NCBI RefSeq assembly: GCF_000204055.1
Contig: NW_006768768.1
Span: 2,069,088 to 2,133,087, forward strand
From: Melampsora larici-populina 98AG31
Lineage: Eukaryota; Basidiomycota; Pucciniomycetes; Pucciniales; Melampsoraceae
Reading direction: 5' to 3'
DNA length: 64,000 nucleotides
Part shown: piece after piece, positions 1 to 10,800 of the stretch
How positions within the stretch are numbered: the first letter of the stretch is position 1
Layout of the letters: every line of letters starts with the position of its first letter
Position numbers and translations under genes: made by a program
The notes under the pieces: model-generated
The model's input: only the letters and a program-made list of their open reading frames with translations
The model's database searches: none
Told to the model about the DNA's origin: nothing

Positions 1-372
1 TTATTTTAGTTTCAATTTTGACCTGATGATTCTCAATCAGAACAGTCAAGATAACATATGATGAAAGTACTTGGTAAGGTGAAGACAATTACGAATTTTG
101 CCTCGCACATTTGAATTCTACTCAGCTCACAAGTCAATCCCTCACTATTTATTTTATGTCCGGGGTCATCTCATTCCCATCGAATTTACTATCCTTATGG
201 CCTCTGTCAAACGGCGCAACCAAAATTGTGTCAATGGGAGGCGCGAAACTCGGACGGTGAAATCCATGACCAAGTTCGGTGTTTTAGATTCATACAAACG
301 GGTCTTCCGTGGTGGCATTGCCAAGATTTCTGATTGACTGCTATGCCCCCCGCACGTGATACATGATCACTT
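1..372. other. Left flank, no gene seen
   Basis: I see no supportable gene here. Its last five bases, CACTT (368-372), are the left target-site duplication of the copia element and reappear at 9041-9045. Confidence 0.6.
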
Positions 373-451
373 TGTTATGTGTACACGACTGCACCACAGC
401 AGGTCACGTGATTGTACAGGTGTTGTAGTCATATCTTGTTCTACCCGGGCG
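373..451 (+). repeat. 5' LTR of copia element, first part
   Basis: This matches the first 79 bases of the 3' LTR (from 8806). It ends in CCCGGGCG (444-451), the target site duplicated by the hAT insertion. The rest of the LTR resumes at 3803. Confidence 0.93.
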
Positions 452-467
452 TCACGCTCACACCCGG
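452..467 (+). repeat. hAT left terminal inverted repeat
   Basis: TCACGCTCACACCCGG; its exact reverse complement is at 3779-3794. Confidence 0.95.
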
Positions 468-1406
468 TGCCACGAAGCCTCGTGGCCCCCTAAAGGGGCG
501 CATGGCGAGGGCGAGGGCGCAGGCCACGCCCTGGCCTTCGCCCCGAGCCACATGTGGCCTTTGCAGGGCGGCCTCCGGGTGCCCCACATCCAATAACGAG
601 TCTGATCAACAAAGAAGAGACTTTCATGAAGACGATCGATCGAAGTTGAACCTATCGATTGTTTTCATTCTGGAATGGTTGATAGGGAGCTTCTCATCCC
701 TCATACACTTCTTTAACAGCTTCACATCTTCTGAGGGACTGAACATCATTCTTGAACCTTTGCTATTCCAAAGTATGAAAAGATAGCATAACTTTTGTTT
801 GACTTTTAATGAAATCATCTATTGTTCTCTAATCGTTCTACCTAAATTAATCACAGCTTGTATTTTTTCATTCTTTTAACAATCACTGGACCAAAAAACA
901 TCATCTGTAACAATCAGAAATGAAGAAGTCTCATATCATTTCTATCTAGTTTCATCTTTCTTGAGAACATTCAACTCTCATGAATTTGAATGATGATGTG
1001 ACCATAACAAACCTGACTGATTTCAAATTACAGGCTTATGAGACAAATGAGATGAAATGTTTGTATTCGGTTCTCAGTGAGCTGGAGATCCTTGGTTAGC
1101 TTAAACTGAGGAATTTGATTCCAAACTTTTCATTTTCTTCTCAGTTGAAGAATGAGAGTTTTTTTGTACTGGACCGATAGAAAGCCCAACTTTAAAAGTG
1201 AGCTGAATGTTTTTTTAGAGGACATAGTTTGCATTGCAGAGAAATCAGAACAAAATATCTTAAGCATTTGAAAAGACTCTTTTTGAGCTAATTGAGGATA
1301 TAAAAACGACGTATTGAAAAGGTATGTAATTGAAGATCTGGCTCGTATTCCAGAGGCACTGATCGATTCGCTTCAAACTTGGAGAAAGACAATAGATATG
1401 TATAAA

Positions 1407-3594
1407 TTAGTTGAGGATATTCATCCAACTTTTCAAGCACACTTGCTCCATGAGAGTATCAGCCTTCATTGAGCATCTGTAATCGTCCATTACACGACCT
1501 GCATCTGAAAAGCAGCTTTCAGACGGAACACTGGTTGCTGGAATAGCGAGTATAGCTTGAGCAAGCTTGCTTAGGTGAGGGTACTCAAGGCAGTTGAGTT
1601 GCCAGTAACCTAATGGGGTTTGAGTTTGAGGCTCGCGTGACCGAGTGAGATATGATGTGATTTTGTCTCGAAGGTGAAAAACAGGACGAGAAGTTGAGGT
1701 TTCGCCAAACAGATCATCTGAGCTGAGATTTGGTTGATTAGGTTCAAATGACTCAATGGTGTCTGTAATTCCAAGACGAATACACTCGGTGTTGATGTGA
1801 TACTCCAGAGTATCACGCAATACAATGGTCAGACAGATTCCCTCAAGTTTGTTCCTGGGATCGAGAACTGCTGCTATGAGATAGGTGGGCTTCCTGATGG
1901 CATTGTTCCTGTAAAGGGTAAGTTTATCGTACATGGGCTTCAAAGCTGATCGGATACCAGGCATTACGTCTGAATCTGATGTGTTCATGGACTGCAACGA
2001 TAATTGAAGATATGAGCAAGTGACAATAGACCAAGATTAGATGGAATCTGTTCTCGGTACCCACCATTTCAAGACGTCTCATCATATTTTCGTAAGCTAA
2101 GGCTGCTAAGGATAATGTAGGGTATTTGGAAGCGGAAAGCTTGGATGTGATTTTTTCAAAAGGTTGAAGAAATTTAACCAGATTTTTGAGTATATCCCAT
2201 TCAAGGTCACTGATTCGGAGGTCAACATATTGAGGGTCATTGTTGAGTTTGAAGTTAATAACATGTTTCAATCGAAGGACACGGGCACAGACATGACTGA
2301 GAGAGTTCCAACGAGTCAGGCATTCTGTTCGAAGTCCAAGCTCTTTTTCAATTCCAGGTGTTTTTAATGCTATTTCTCGAATGTCCAACGCAAATTGATG
2401 ACAATTTTTGTACTTATTTGAGAGTTCATTTATCTTTTGAAGGAGACATGCAGTCTTTGTCGAAATGATGTGGTCAACAGCGTCAGCAAACTCCTCCGGT
2501 ACATTCATATGATTTGGCTTGAGACTGTTAGTGAAGTACTTGAGACATGCTCGCACTCCCAGATTGATTACATGAGCTATACATCCATTGAGGTGTTTGG
2601 ATCGAGAGAACTGCGGAATAGTGCCTTCAAGGGAAGATGCCAAAGTGTTATTGTTGGAAGCATTGTCGGCAGTGATGCAGTAAAGTTTGGAGCGTAACAA
2701 AAATTGATCGAGGACACCTAGTAGATGTTTGGCTAGATTGTCACCACTGTGTGGGCCTTTGATTTCAATAAGTGAAATGATAGCGTTCTTCAACTCGAAT
2801 TTTGAATCAATCCAATGTGCTGTCACCCCCAAAATTGATTTGTGATTACGTGAGGTCCAGGAGTCGCAAGTGAGACTGATGTGATTGATAGATTGAAAGT
2901 GATTGATGAGACGTGCTTGATAAAGTTGAAATGATCCAAATATTGCATCTTTCAATGCAGTGGGAGTTATGAGAAGAGATTTGGATCTTGGGTTGAGAAG
3001 TGACAACAGATTTTTGAACGCTTTTGAGTTGACAAACTGAAAGGGCAACTCGTCTTGAATGCACATCTTGACAAGTGCTTTCTTAAAAGATTCAGGTGAC
3101 AAAGTGGCCTAATGTGATTCATCATAACTGAACATGTAAGCTGATTAAAACAATACCACAGAAAATTGATAATGATGATATCTTACCATGTCATCTGGAT
3201 CCTCTTCTCCAAGCTTGTCCTTTGATGTCAATCTATGGATTTGATTGAGATGACGACTGAGAGATCTAGTGCCGCCGTTTGCGTCTTGAGCTATTGAACT
3301 TCGACATAACTCATTTGATAACTTTTCACTGGGAAGCTGGCAGACAAACTTGACCTTTCTGCCAATGATATCAGGTTCAAAATATTCCCATACCCAGGAA
3401 GTGCGCTTCTTGATCAATTCTCGAGTCTCTTCTAAACGTCTTTGAAGTTCTGCATTTGTCTTTGGAGACCTTGTTCTTTGAAATGAGTGACTTGAAGATG
3501 TTGCACTCAGCTCTTGTGATCGAGGTGATAAGGGAGAGTGGCGGATGTGTCTTCTTGATTCACTCAGATTACTAGCTCTAGATAATTGTGACAT
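1407..3594 (-). CDS. hAT-family transposase, three exons
   Basis: Cut-and-paste transposase. I model exons 3594-3187, 3108-2065 and 1991-1407, joined at GT-AG sites in phase 0, giving 678 residues. The Ser/Arg-rich N-terminus is followed by a BED-type finger region (residues about 85-130, ending HLNQIH). The RNase H-like core shows LTCDSWTS and ITADNASNN with the two expected Asp residues. The C-terminal hAT dimerisation segment reads LAQAILAIPATSVPSESCFSD, about 55 residues from the end. I see no stops or shifts in the modelled exons. Transposase identity is firm; the exact splice sites are my reading of the sequence. Confidence 0.93.
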
Positions 3595-3778
3595 GTTTTC
3601 AGTGTGAGTTGATAGTGGTTTGTGTCCTGACGTGTCAAGCCTACTAATGGTACGATTAATCTATGGCCTCACTGTCCACTTGGGGCTTCAACGTGGCACC
3701 ATGGGAAAGCCCTGTCTAGCCAAGGCCTGACCATGGCAGGCCATGGCCCTAGCCATGCCCTGAGCCCTGAAAAATGGG

Positions 3779-3794
3779 CCGGGTGTGAGCGTGA
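3779..3794 (-). repeat. hAT right terminal inverted repeat
   Basis: CCGGGTGTGAGCGTGA, the reverse complement of 452-467, followed by the target duplication CCCGGGCG at 3795-3802. Confidence 0.95.
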
Positions 3795-3802
3795 CCCGGG
3801 CG

Positions 3803-3958
3803 GAAGCTTCCTCTCCTCAACCACTGTGGAAGCTGAAGTCCGGGAGTACGAACTAACGTAGTTGTCGTCCTATTGATTATAGGTAATGAATATTGAACCA
3901 CTGTGGAAGCTGAAGTCCGGGAGTACGAACTAACGTAGTTGTCGTCCTATCGATTATA
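3803..3958 (+). repeat. 5' LTR of copia element, second part, with 77-bp internal repeat
   Basis: This continues the LTR after the hAT duplication. It contains a tandem repeat with a 77-bp period (starts at 3821 and 3898, about 1.8 copies) that is also present in the 3' LTR. It differs from the 3' LTR at 3874 (T here, C at 8956) and 3952 (G here, A at 9034); both are CpG-to-TpG/CpA type changes. Confidence 0.93.
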
Positions 3959-3972
3959 GGTTATGAGCTGCG
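3959..3972 (+). other. Putative copia primer-binding site
   Basis: The sequence GGTTATGAGCTGCG directly follows the 5' LTR. It loosely resembles the initiator-tRNA-Met type sites used by copia elements. The primer tRNA was not checked. Confidence 0.4.
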
Positions 3973-4063
3973 TTACCAACCGTTTGTCTTGAAATCATAG
4001 TCGTACGCCGAAGTAATCGCACTCGTAGAGTAAGTCTGAGCCGCCACTCAGCACCGTTTTCAT

Positions 4064-7000
4064 ATGCCGTTAGCTCGTAGTCCACCAAGAACGTCAAATT
4101 CCACAACGAAAGGGAATCGTCCCAAAACCAGGTCATCATCTCGTGCTAGATCACAAACTGAAGAAATCGAACACCCGGAAACGTCTACACGCCACAATAC
4201 GCCTGCACCGAACATACCAGATCTTTCTGTAGTACCTCCTAACTTTCCTAAACCTCCACTCGATCCGCAATCTTTCGTTAATCTTTCTCGCAATAATTTT
4301 CTTGACTCGTCTCGTGAACTCGATCCCGCTGATACCACCATTACCAATATTACCACACGTCGTCAAACACACCACCGTAACATTAGTGACTCTTCATCCG
4401 ATCACTTCGTCATGTCTCAGTCAGACAACATTACTGAACGCCTCAAGGTCCTTAGTCGTAATCATAATGATGTTCAGAAGTTTGTGTCAGACATTGAGAA
4501 ACTCAAAGACGACGGTTCTAATATTGCAAGATGGAAACTTCGTACCGAACGTGCCATTTTCGACATGACTGATGTAGCCGATTACTGGTCTTTGAACTCC
4601 GTAGATCCCAATAACCCGGTAGAAGTACAAATTGATCGTTGTGCAGGGAGAGTGATCAATGCAACAATCAGTGAGGACCTCAAGGATGTTATAACGCACC
4701 ATACTCAATCGCATATGGCCCTTCATACGATAGAGGAGATGTTTCAGCAAGGAGGTCGCACCGCTCAATACGTTATCTTCCGATCTATGGTTCTCCGCAA
4801 ATTCGATCCTAGTACAACTGACCTAATCACTTTCATCACCCAACTCAATAAGGACTGGGAACGTCTCAGATCGGCTGGTTTTAAGTGGGAGGAGGACACA
4901 ATTAAAGCTATGATTGTACAATTATGTTCTCCGGTATCTGGTGAATACGGCATGGACGTCCTGAACACTACTTTAGATGCACGATACCGTACCGATAAAT
5001 CTCAATTTTCATTGTCAGAAGTTAGAGCAAATTATCAGAATCTAATCACGACTAGGAAGACGGTACAAGAAAATGATCAAATTCAGACATTAGCTGCATC
5101 GTTTAGTAATACCATGACTCCGTCTAAGTGGAGTAACTCGCCAAATCAAGCGTCTAGGACATCAATGTCTCCTGCAACGAGTCGATTACGATCGAACCAA
5201 AGCTTGGGTATTCAGTCAACGGGACCTACACCACCCGGACCGGTTTTTAAGACCAGGGCTCAACGTGATAACTCAGAAGCGTACCCATTGAATCCTCCGA
5301 AATCTGCTCCGTCCGAAGTTCATCAGGGTATTTGGCAATGTTTTCACTGCGCTGATTTTGGTCATGGTTTGGAAAGTTGTCCGATTAAGAAGAAGGGGCG
5401 AAGTAGAACGGCACCTCACTTCAACGACTGGATTAAATGTACCAACAACAGATGGTATGCATACAAAACACTTTATCCGGCAAATCAAGTTCAAGCACGA
5501 CTTACTCAGTTAGAAGGAGAAGAGCAACCTATTTCGTCACCTTGTCACATGTCTCAAGTTTCGGCATCAACTGTTGCATGGAGCACCGAGAGTAACTCGG
5601 TCGATGCGACGCCAACCGAATATCTCTTGGATAGTGGAGCGATGCACCATGTGAGCAGTGCTTTGCCATTTTTTCTTAACTATCAATCGCTCTCATCTCC
5701 AATAAAGATGAATACGGCTGCTCATGGCAATAATGCTATGATTGTAGGAAAAGGGTGTTTGAAGGTGAAGGCGGAGGATGGAAGTGATTTTATAATCGAA
5801 GATGTGTATTATTGTCCTCAAGCAACATCAACCTTAATCTCTCAGGCCGCGTTGGTGGAAGCTGGTGCTAAGATTTGGTTCTGGGGGAAGGATGTGGTGA
5901 TGAGGATGCCCGGTGGGAAATCTTTGATAGCTTCTTATTGTAATAGAAGATGGATCTTGAACGCAATGAAAACACATGTTTTGTCTCATGAAACACCTGA
6001 GGTAGTTGGAAAAGTGAGAGCGTTGAGTAGTGCAAAGGATGTTGATTTGGCTTATCTATGGCATAGAAGATTCAGACACGTTGAGATGAAGAGAATAAGG
6101 AAGCTATGTGCCGGTCAACTGGGGTTGGTTCTGCCAACGTCTATACCCAGTAGTGACTTTGCTTGTGAAGACTGTCTACAATGCAAGAGTGCACGTCATC
6201 AAAAACTCGGCCGAACGGGACGAGAGTACGGTATGCTGGATGTCATCGTATCGGATGTCATGGGACCTTTTCCAGAGGATGTCAATGGAAATAGATTCAC
6301 CGTTACTTTTAGGGATGTTGCAACAACCTTTTCTGAAATCATCATAATCAAAGCAAAATCAGAAGTACCCGATGTATTCATGAAAGTCATCAATAAATGG
6401 GAACGGGAGACTAATTTTAAAGTCAAACATGTACGAACTGACGGTGGTGGCGAGTATATCAAGACCACGTTCAGCAATTGGTTAAAATTGAAAGGTATTG
6501 TGCATGAGCATTCAAACCCGTACGAACCAGAACAAAACGGAGTAGCTGAAAGACTGAATCGAACCATTAGCAAAATGGGGAGGACGATGCTGGCGGCTTC
6601 GAACCTACCTCAGACGTTCTGGTCTTTCGCATATGTAGCGGCTTGTTACTTGCACAACAGACTGCCTAATACGCTGACGGGTGATCATACACCTTATGAA
6701 TTATTTTATAAGCATAAACCTCAGCTTGACGTTATTCGCACTTTTGGGGCTACTGCCTTTGTTCATCGGCACGACGCACAACACAATGGGAAGCTGGATG
6801 AGAGGGGTCGTCGTTGCATGATGATAGGGTATTTGGAAGGGGGAAAAGGTTGGGTGTTTTATGATCCTGGTTCGAAGGTGTTGATAAAGAGTGGTATTGC
6901 GGTATTTCCTTATGAGGATAAATTTATCTATTCAAAGACTCAAGAGAATCCTGAAGAACAAACGACTTCTAAATCATTAAATAAAATCTTAGACAATCCG

Positions 7001-8677
7001 AAGAAGAAGAGCAGTTTAGAGTTCATAATGAATGCATTGCAATTAGGAGACTTTACCGGAGAAAATCAGGTGTTGGAAGAAGATAAATATGTAGAACTAT
7101 TGAGTGCGAACATTGACTTGTCAGCAGGTTTGAAAGAACCGAAATCTTACACTGCAGCAATGAAAGACGAGTATTCAGAAGAATGGAAGAAAGCGGTTGA
7201 AAAGGAGTCGAGTGCAATGGAAGAGATGGGAGTGTGGAAAGTGATTGATAAGCCAGAGGGTGTGAATGTGCTGGGTTTGAAGTGGGTATTCACACACAAA
7301 CAACTAGATGCTAACGGAAATCCTATAAAGTTCAAAGCTCAACTTGTAGCGCAAGGTTTTTCCCAACGTGAAGGGATCGACTACGATGAGACCTTCGCAC
7401 CGACTGCTTGTATGTCATCGTTACGATTTCTTCTCACCTTGGCGGCACTGATGGGCTGGGAGGTACACTCTTTTGATGTGACGGCTGCTTACTTGCATAG
7501 TGATATAACTAAGAAGGTCTACTTTAACTTACCGCCGGGATGTATGGACGATGCTAGAAAAGCAAACAAAATTCTAGAGGCGGTGAAGGCACTATATGGA
7601 ACTAAGCAAGGAGCGCGTTGCTGGTGGAAACATTTTGAAAATATTTTGAGGAAGTTGGGATTTAGGGCATGTCAGTTTGATCAATCTTTGTATGTCTGTC
7701 GAAGGGGTGATGAGGTGTGTATAGTATGGGTGCATGTTGATGATGGTGCTGTGACGGGAAGTAGTCTGGAGCTGTTAAGAGAATTAGGAAGGGAATTGGA
7801 GAAGGATTTAAAAATTAGATGGTCAGAGAAGCTGGAGTGTATAATTGGTATTGATGTGGATAGATTAGCGGATGGATCCTTTGAATTGTCTCAACCAGGT
7901 TTAACAACAAAGATAGTTCGTGACTTTTTGGAGGTTGAAGGAAAATCGACAACGCCTCTTAATGCTTCGAACTTACCAACTTCGCCGAAGGACGACGAAG
8001 ATGAAGTCAACAAGACACGATACTTATCGGTGATAGGATGTCTCAATTACCTTGCTGTCGCAACGAGACCAGATTTGACTTATGCTACCAACTTTTTGGC
8101 GAGATTTTCGGCGAGGCCAACTAAGCAGCACTGGGAGGCAGTTCAAGGTGTACTGAAGTATTTGAAAGGGAGTGGGTGTGTGAAGTTGAAGTTGAAGCCT
8201 ATAAAAGGGGAAGTGAAGATAGGTTTGCATACGTACGTGGATGCTAATTGGGGTGGAGAGTACGCTAGGTCTGTACATGGTTTTGTGACTTTTTTCATGG
8301 GGTGCCCGTTGGCCTGGACGTCGAAGAGGCAGGGTTGTGTAGCGACTTCAACGTGTCACGCCGAATACATGGCGCTTGGGACGGCTGCAAGAGACGCGGT
8401 TTGGTTACGGAATTTAGTGGGTGATGTGTTAGGGGCGATGGGACCAGTTTCAATGCACTGCGATAATACTTCGGCAATTCACGTCTCAAAGGATAATTCA
8501 TCGAACAAAAGAACTCGACATACTGAACGTGAATTTTATTACATTAATGAACAACTCTTTAAAGGGACAATTACCCTACACTGGGTTGAATCCAAGAATC
8601 AAAAGGCCGATATTCTCACAAAGGCACTGGGCCCATATCTGTTTGCAGCGGGGAAGAAGAATTTGTGTTTGGAGTGA
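4064..8677 (+). CDS. Copia gag-pol polyprotein (intact)
   Basis: A single 1537-residue ORF with an ATG start at 4064. Order: Gag region; zinc knuckle CFHCADFGHGLESC near residue 425; aspartic protease LLDSGAMHHV near 520; integrase zinc region (HRRFRHVEMKRIR and CEDCLQCK) near 665-710 with the catalytic core starting around 725; reverse transcriptase with VHVDD near 1225; RNase H with YVDANWGG and ATSTCHAEYMALG near the C-terminus. Integrase before RT is the copia order. No stop or shift interrupts it, so it may still be functional, but its 5' LTR promoter is split by the hAT element. Confidence 0.97.
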   Translation: MPLARSPPRTSNSTTKGNRPKTRSSSRARSQTEEIEHPETSTRHNTPAPNIPDLSVVPPNFPKPPLDPQSFVNLSRNNFLDSSRELDPADTTITNITTRRQTHHRNISDSSSDHFVMSQSDNITERLKVLSRNHNDVQKFVSDIEKLKDDGSNIARWKLRTERAIFDMTDVADYWSLNSVDPNNPVEVQIDRCAGRVINATISEDLKDVITHHTQSHMALHTIEEMFQQGGRTAQYVIFRSMVLRKFDPSTTDLITFITQLNKDWERLRSAGFKWEEDTIKAMIVQLCSPVSGEYGMDVLNTTLDARYRTDKSQFSLSEVRANYQNLITTRKTVQENDQIQTLAASFSNTMTPSKWSNSPNQASRTSMSPATSRLRSNQSLGIQSTGPTPPGPVFKTRAQRDNSEAYPLNPPKSAPSEVHQGIWQCFHCADFGHGLESCPIKKKGRSRTAPHFNDWIKCTNNRWYAYKTLYPANQVQARLTQLEGEEQPISSPCHMSQVSASTVAWSTESNSVDATPTEYLLDSGAMHHVSSALPFFLNYQSLSSPIKMNTAAHGNNAMIVGKGCLKVKAEDGSDFIIEDVYYCPQATSTLISQAALVEAGAKIWFWGKDVVMRMPGGKSLIASYCNRRWILNAMKTHVLSHETPEVVGKVRALSSAKDVDLAYLWHRRFRHVEMKRIRKLCAGQLGLVLPTSIPSSDFACEDCLQCKSARHQKLGRTGREYGMLDVIVSDVMGPFPEDVNGNRFTVTFRDVATTFSEIIIIKAKSEVPDVFMKVINKWERETNFKVKHVRTDGGGEYIKTTFSNWLKLKGIVHEHSNPYEPEQNGVAERLNRTISKMGRTMLAASNLPQTFWSFAYVAACYLHNRLPNTLTGDHTPYELFYKHKPQLDVIRTFGATAFVHRHDAQHNGKLDERGRRCMMIGYLEGGKGWVFYDPGSKVLIKSGIAVFPYEDKFIYSKTQENPEEQTTSKSLNKILDNPKKKSSLEFIMNALQLGDFTGENQVLEEDKYVELLSANIDLSAGLKEPKSYTAAMKDEYSEEWKKAVEKESSAMEEMGVWKVIDKPEGVNVLGLKWVFTHKQLDANGNPIKFKAQLVAQGFSQREGIDYDETFAPTACMSSLRFLLTLAALMGWEVHSFDVTAAYLHSDITKKVYFNLPPGCMDDARKANKILEAVKALYGTKQGARCWWKHFENILRKLGFRACQFDQSLYVCRRGDEVCIVWVHVDDGAVTGSSLELLRELGRELEKDLKIRWSEKLECIIGIDVDRLADGSFELSQPGLTTKIVRDFLEVEGKSTTPLNASNLPTSPKDDEDEVNKTRYLSVIGCLNYLAVATRPDLTYATNFLARFSARPTKQHWEAVQGVLKYLKGSGCVKLKLKPIKGEVKIGLHTYVDANWGGEYARSVHGFVTFFMGCPLAWTSKRQGCVATSTCHAEYMALGTAARDAVWLRNLVGDVLGAMGPVSMHCDNTSAIHVSKDNSSNKRTRHTEREFYYINEQLFKGTITLHWVESKNQKADILTKALGPYLFAAGKKNLCLE

Positions 8678-8797
8678 TGATATTTTCAATTTTATGTTTT
8701 GTTTTTTTGTTAATTCTGTGTGGTGTTCTCTATTTTGTTTTCTTGTTTTTTTTCTCTTTTTATTTGTTAGCAAAGGAGGTGTGCTGTGGCTGGTCGT

Positions 8798-8805
8798 GGG
8801 GGGGG
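8798..8805 (+). other. Copia polypurine tract
   Basis: Eight G residues lie immediately before the 3' LTR, the expected place of the plus-strand primer. Confidence 0.7.
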
Positions 8806-9040
8806 TGTTATGTGTACACGACTGCACCACAGCAGGTCACGTGATTGTACAGGTGTTGTAGTCATATCTTGTTCTACCCGGGCGGAAGCTTCCTCTCCTC
8901 AACCACTGTGGAAGCTGAAGTCCGGGAGTACGAACTAACGTAGTTGTCGTCCTATCGATTATAGGTAATGAATATTGAACCACTGTGGAAGCTGAAGTCC
9001 GGGAGTACGAACTAACGTAGTTGTCGTCCTATCAATTATA
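8806..9040 (+). repeat. 3' LTR of copia element
   Basis: 235 bp, starting TGTTATG and ending CAATTATA. It is uninterrupted and matches the two parts of the 5' LTR except at two CpG positions. It is followed by the duplication CACTT (9041-9045). Confidence 0.95.
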
Positions 9041-9045
9041 CACTT

Positions 9046-10395
9046 CGATTGCAGATTGTCTGGGACCTAAAAATCCGACAAGATCCTACCGGTGGGCCCC
9101 AAACATGGAGAGACCTTGAACAACATCAAGCTCACCATACATCAGCAACAATCAACTGATACGTTACCCAAGACTTTGTACTGTTCAGCGCTTCATACAT
9201 AGACAACTTAATGTTCATTTGAGGCAGTGTGTCCGCGGGCAATTTGTGAGCTTTTTCTAAAGATACCTGCGCAAACTTACCTGTCATGACACCGCCTAGC
9301 TACTCCAAGCACCACATGATTCGCATCAATGACTCGGACGGACACAGTTCTTTTCGGGCGGCAGTCAACGTCGGGCCAGTGAAGGCAAGTATGAGCGTCG
9401 AATGATCGTGGAGCCATTCTACAGGCATCTTTGCATTCAAGACGGGATCCAATGATCGATAAGGTATGTAACGACGTCCTGTTTCGCCACAACTCATGAA
9501 TATCTGGCAGTGGCAGTCTGATAGAGTTCAGTAGGAGGAAATTGGCAGTTGAAATCTTTCACATTTTTCTTGCACAACTATGTGTAGAGGGAAAAGGTTA
9601 TTCCGGCTATAGGGATAAACCTTTTACCCAGTTTAGTCCAGAGTGATATCCCTGCCGTGTCTTGGAAAGCAACTTTAGTGTGTATCATTCATTCACCACT
9701 ATCATCTCCTGATCACTCCCCCTTCCTGATGATTTTTTTTCTGAAAAATTGCCACCATGCAAAACCCTTCTTTTGACTTCTGACAACATTGTCAACTTGA
9801 TTAAAATATCATACCTACCACTGGGTCTTATTTCCCCAAGCACTCCACAGCAGTCAACTCTTGATGTAGACATATATTTCCCAATTATTCAATGAGTGAT
9901 ACATATTTAATCACAATGCTTTTTCTGAACCAATCCAAGATCTTTGGGCCCATTTTTTGTTTTAAATGGACCACAGTGTAGTGGACTACTTAAGGTCCCT
10001 GTAGCAGTAGGGTGTAGTCTGACTTCATAACCACACCACAATTGTGATGAAGTCAAGCGTATTCTTACCCAAATCTCATACTATGGTACAGTCACCCCGT
10101 AGTGGGCCGTGCTGGAGCGGCCGTAGTCACTGTAGGCTACAAGTACACAGTGCTCAAGAAGAAAAAGAGCCAGGTACCATGTTTCACTATCAATGTATTT
10201 TAAAAACCAGAAAGAGAAGGGCTTAGAGCCATATAAGATGAGATAATCAAAAAAACTCATTCATCAAACAAAACATTGAATTAGTTAATGAAAAAAGAAC
10301 CACATCAACAAGAATTAAACCATAAATCTAATTAGAAATGAAGTTATCTATATGAATCAAAAGAATCAAACCCATACATAATGAATCAACTTAAT
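9046..10395. other. Intergenic, no firm gene
   Basis: Two overlapping reverse ORFs at 9277-9497 have no motif I recognise and no clear splice partners. The rest is AT-rich with stops in all frames. Confidence 0.45.
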
Positions 10396-10800
10396 TCAGA
10401 TCTCCTTCTTCTTTTTTTTCCTTTTGCACACTTCATGATCTAAAAAGTATATTATGACTGTGTCCTGAAACTTACCAGAAGACACTGTCTTGTTCTTCAA
10501 CCATTCGTGGCAACCAACAGCCTTTGATATGGTCAAAGGCCTCATGGGTCCTTGACTGTGACATGAGACAGCAATTTTGGAAGCCAAAGAAAAGGTACAC
10601 TCAACCCAGCAGCAAGTTTCAGGCAGAGACATATAATCTTGAGCCATAGTGGCTAAGACTGGGAAACTTTTTGCATCACTCTAAATTTCATGGAATTCAG
10701 AAATCAGTGGGGGTAAGATAATGGGGATATTGAGCAAAAAAGGTACTCACAGCACACCAGTCAAGCACACTCCTTCCTTTGCCCAATGGATTATCACCCT
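10396..10800 (-). pseudogene. Remnant of a second hAT transposase
   Basis: The reverse reading frame at 10396-10647 translates to a segment typical of the hAT C-terminal dimerisation region: MAQDYMSLPETCC, then a CTFS motif where hATs have ERxFS, then TISKAVGCHEWLK. Upstream reading continues only in broken pieces to about 10800. The core catalytic domain and ends are not visible. It differs from the intact hAT at 452-3794 and is probably an old, unrelated copy. Confidence 0.55.

Larger units (their letters stand above)
452..3794 (-). mobile_element. Complete hAT DNA transposon, apparently intact
   Basis: A 3343-bp element inside the copia 5' LTR. Perfect 16-bp terminal inverted repeats (TCACGCTCACACCCGG) lie at 452-467 and 3779-3794. 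The flanks are an exact 8-bp duplication CCCGGGCG (444-451 and 3795-3802), the size expected for hAT. GC-rich subterminal zones at both ends hold small palindromes such as GCCACGA/TCGTGGC and GGCCATGGCC, plausible transposase-binding sites. One three-exon transposase gene reads leftward. Removing the element and one duplication copy restores a 235-bp LTR, equal in length to the 3' LTR. Intact ends, target duplication and ORF suggest it may be autonomous or only recently silent. Confidence 0.96.
373..9040 (+). mobile_element. Ty1/copia LTR retrotransposon, split by a hAT insertion
   Basis: A complete copia element: two 235-bp LTRs, a primer-site-like run just after the 5' LTR, one long gag-pol ORF and a G-rich polypurine tract before the 3' LTR. 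It is flanked by a 5-bp direct repeat CACTT (368-372 and 9041-9045). The LTRs start TGTTATG and end ATTATA rather than the usual TG...CA; that end is forced by the match between the two LTRs and the duplication. The 5' LTR is interrupted by a hAT transposon, so the total span is 8.7 kb but the element itself is about 5.3 kb. The LTRs differ at only two positions by eye, so insertion was recent. The hAT came later because it sits inside the LTR with its own duplication. Confidence 0.95.

Noticed and set aside
412..786. 124-codon ORF crossing the LTR-hAT junction
   Set aside because: It starts in the copia LTR and runs through hAT terminal sequence; not a real gene.
9277..9497. Reverse ORFs of 65-71 codons as a gene
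   Set aside because: Two frames overlap, with no motif, start context or convincing splice partner.
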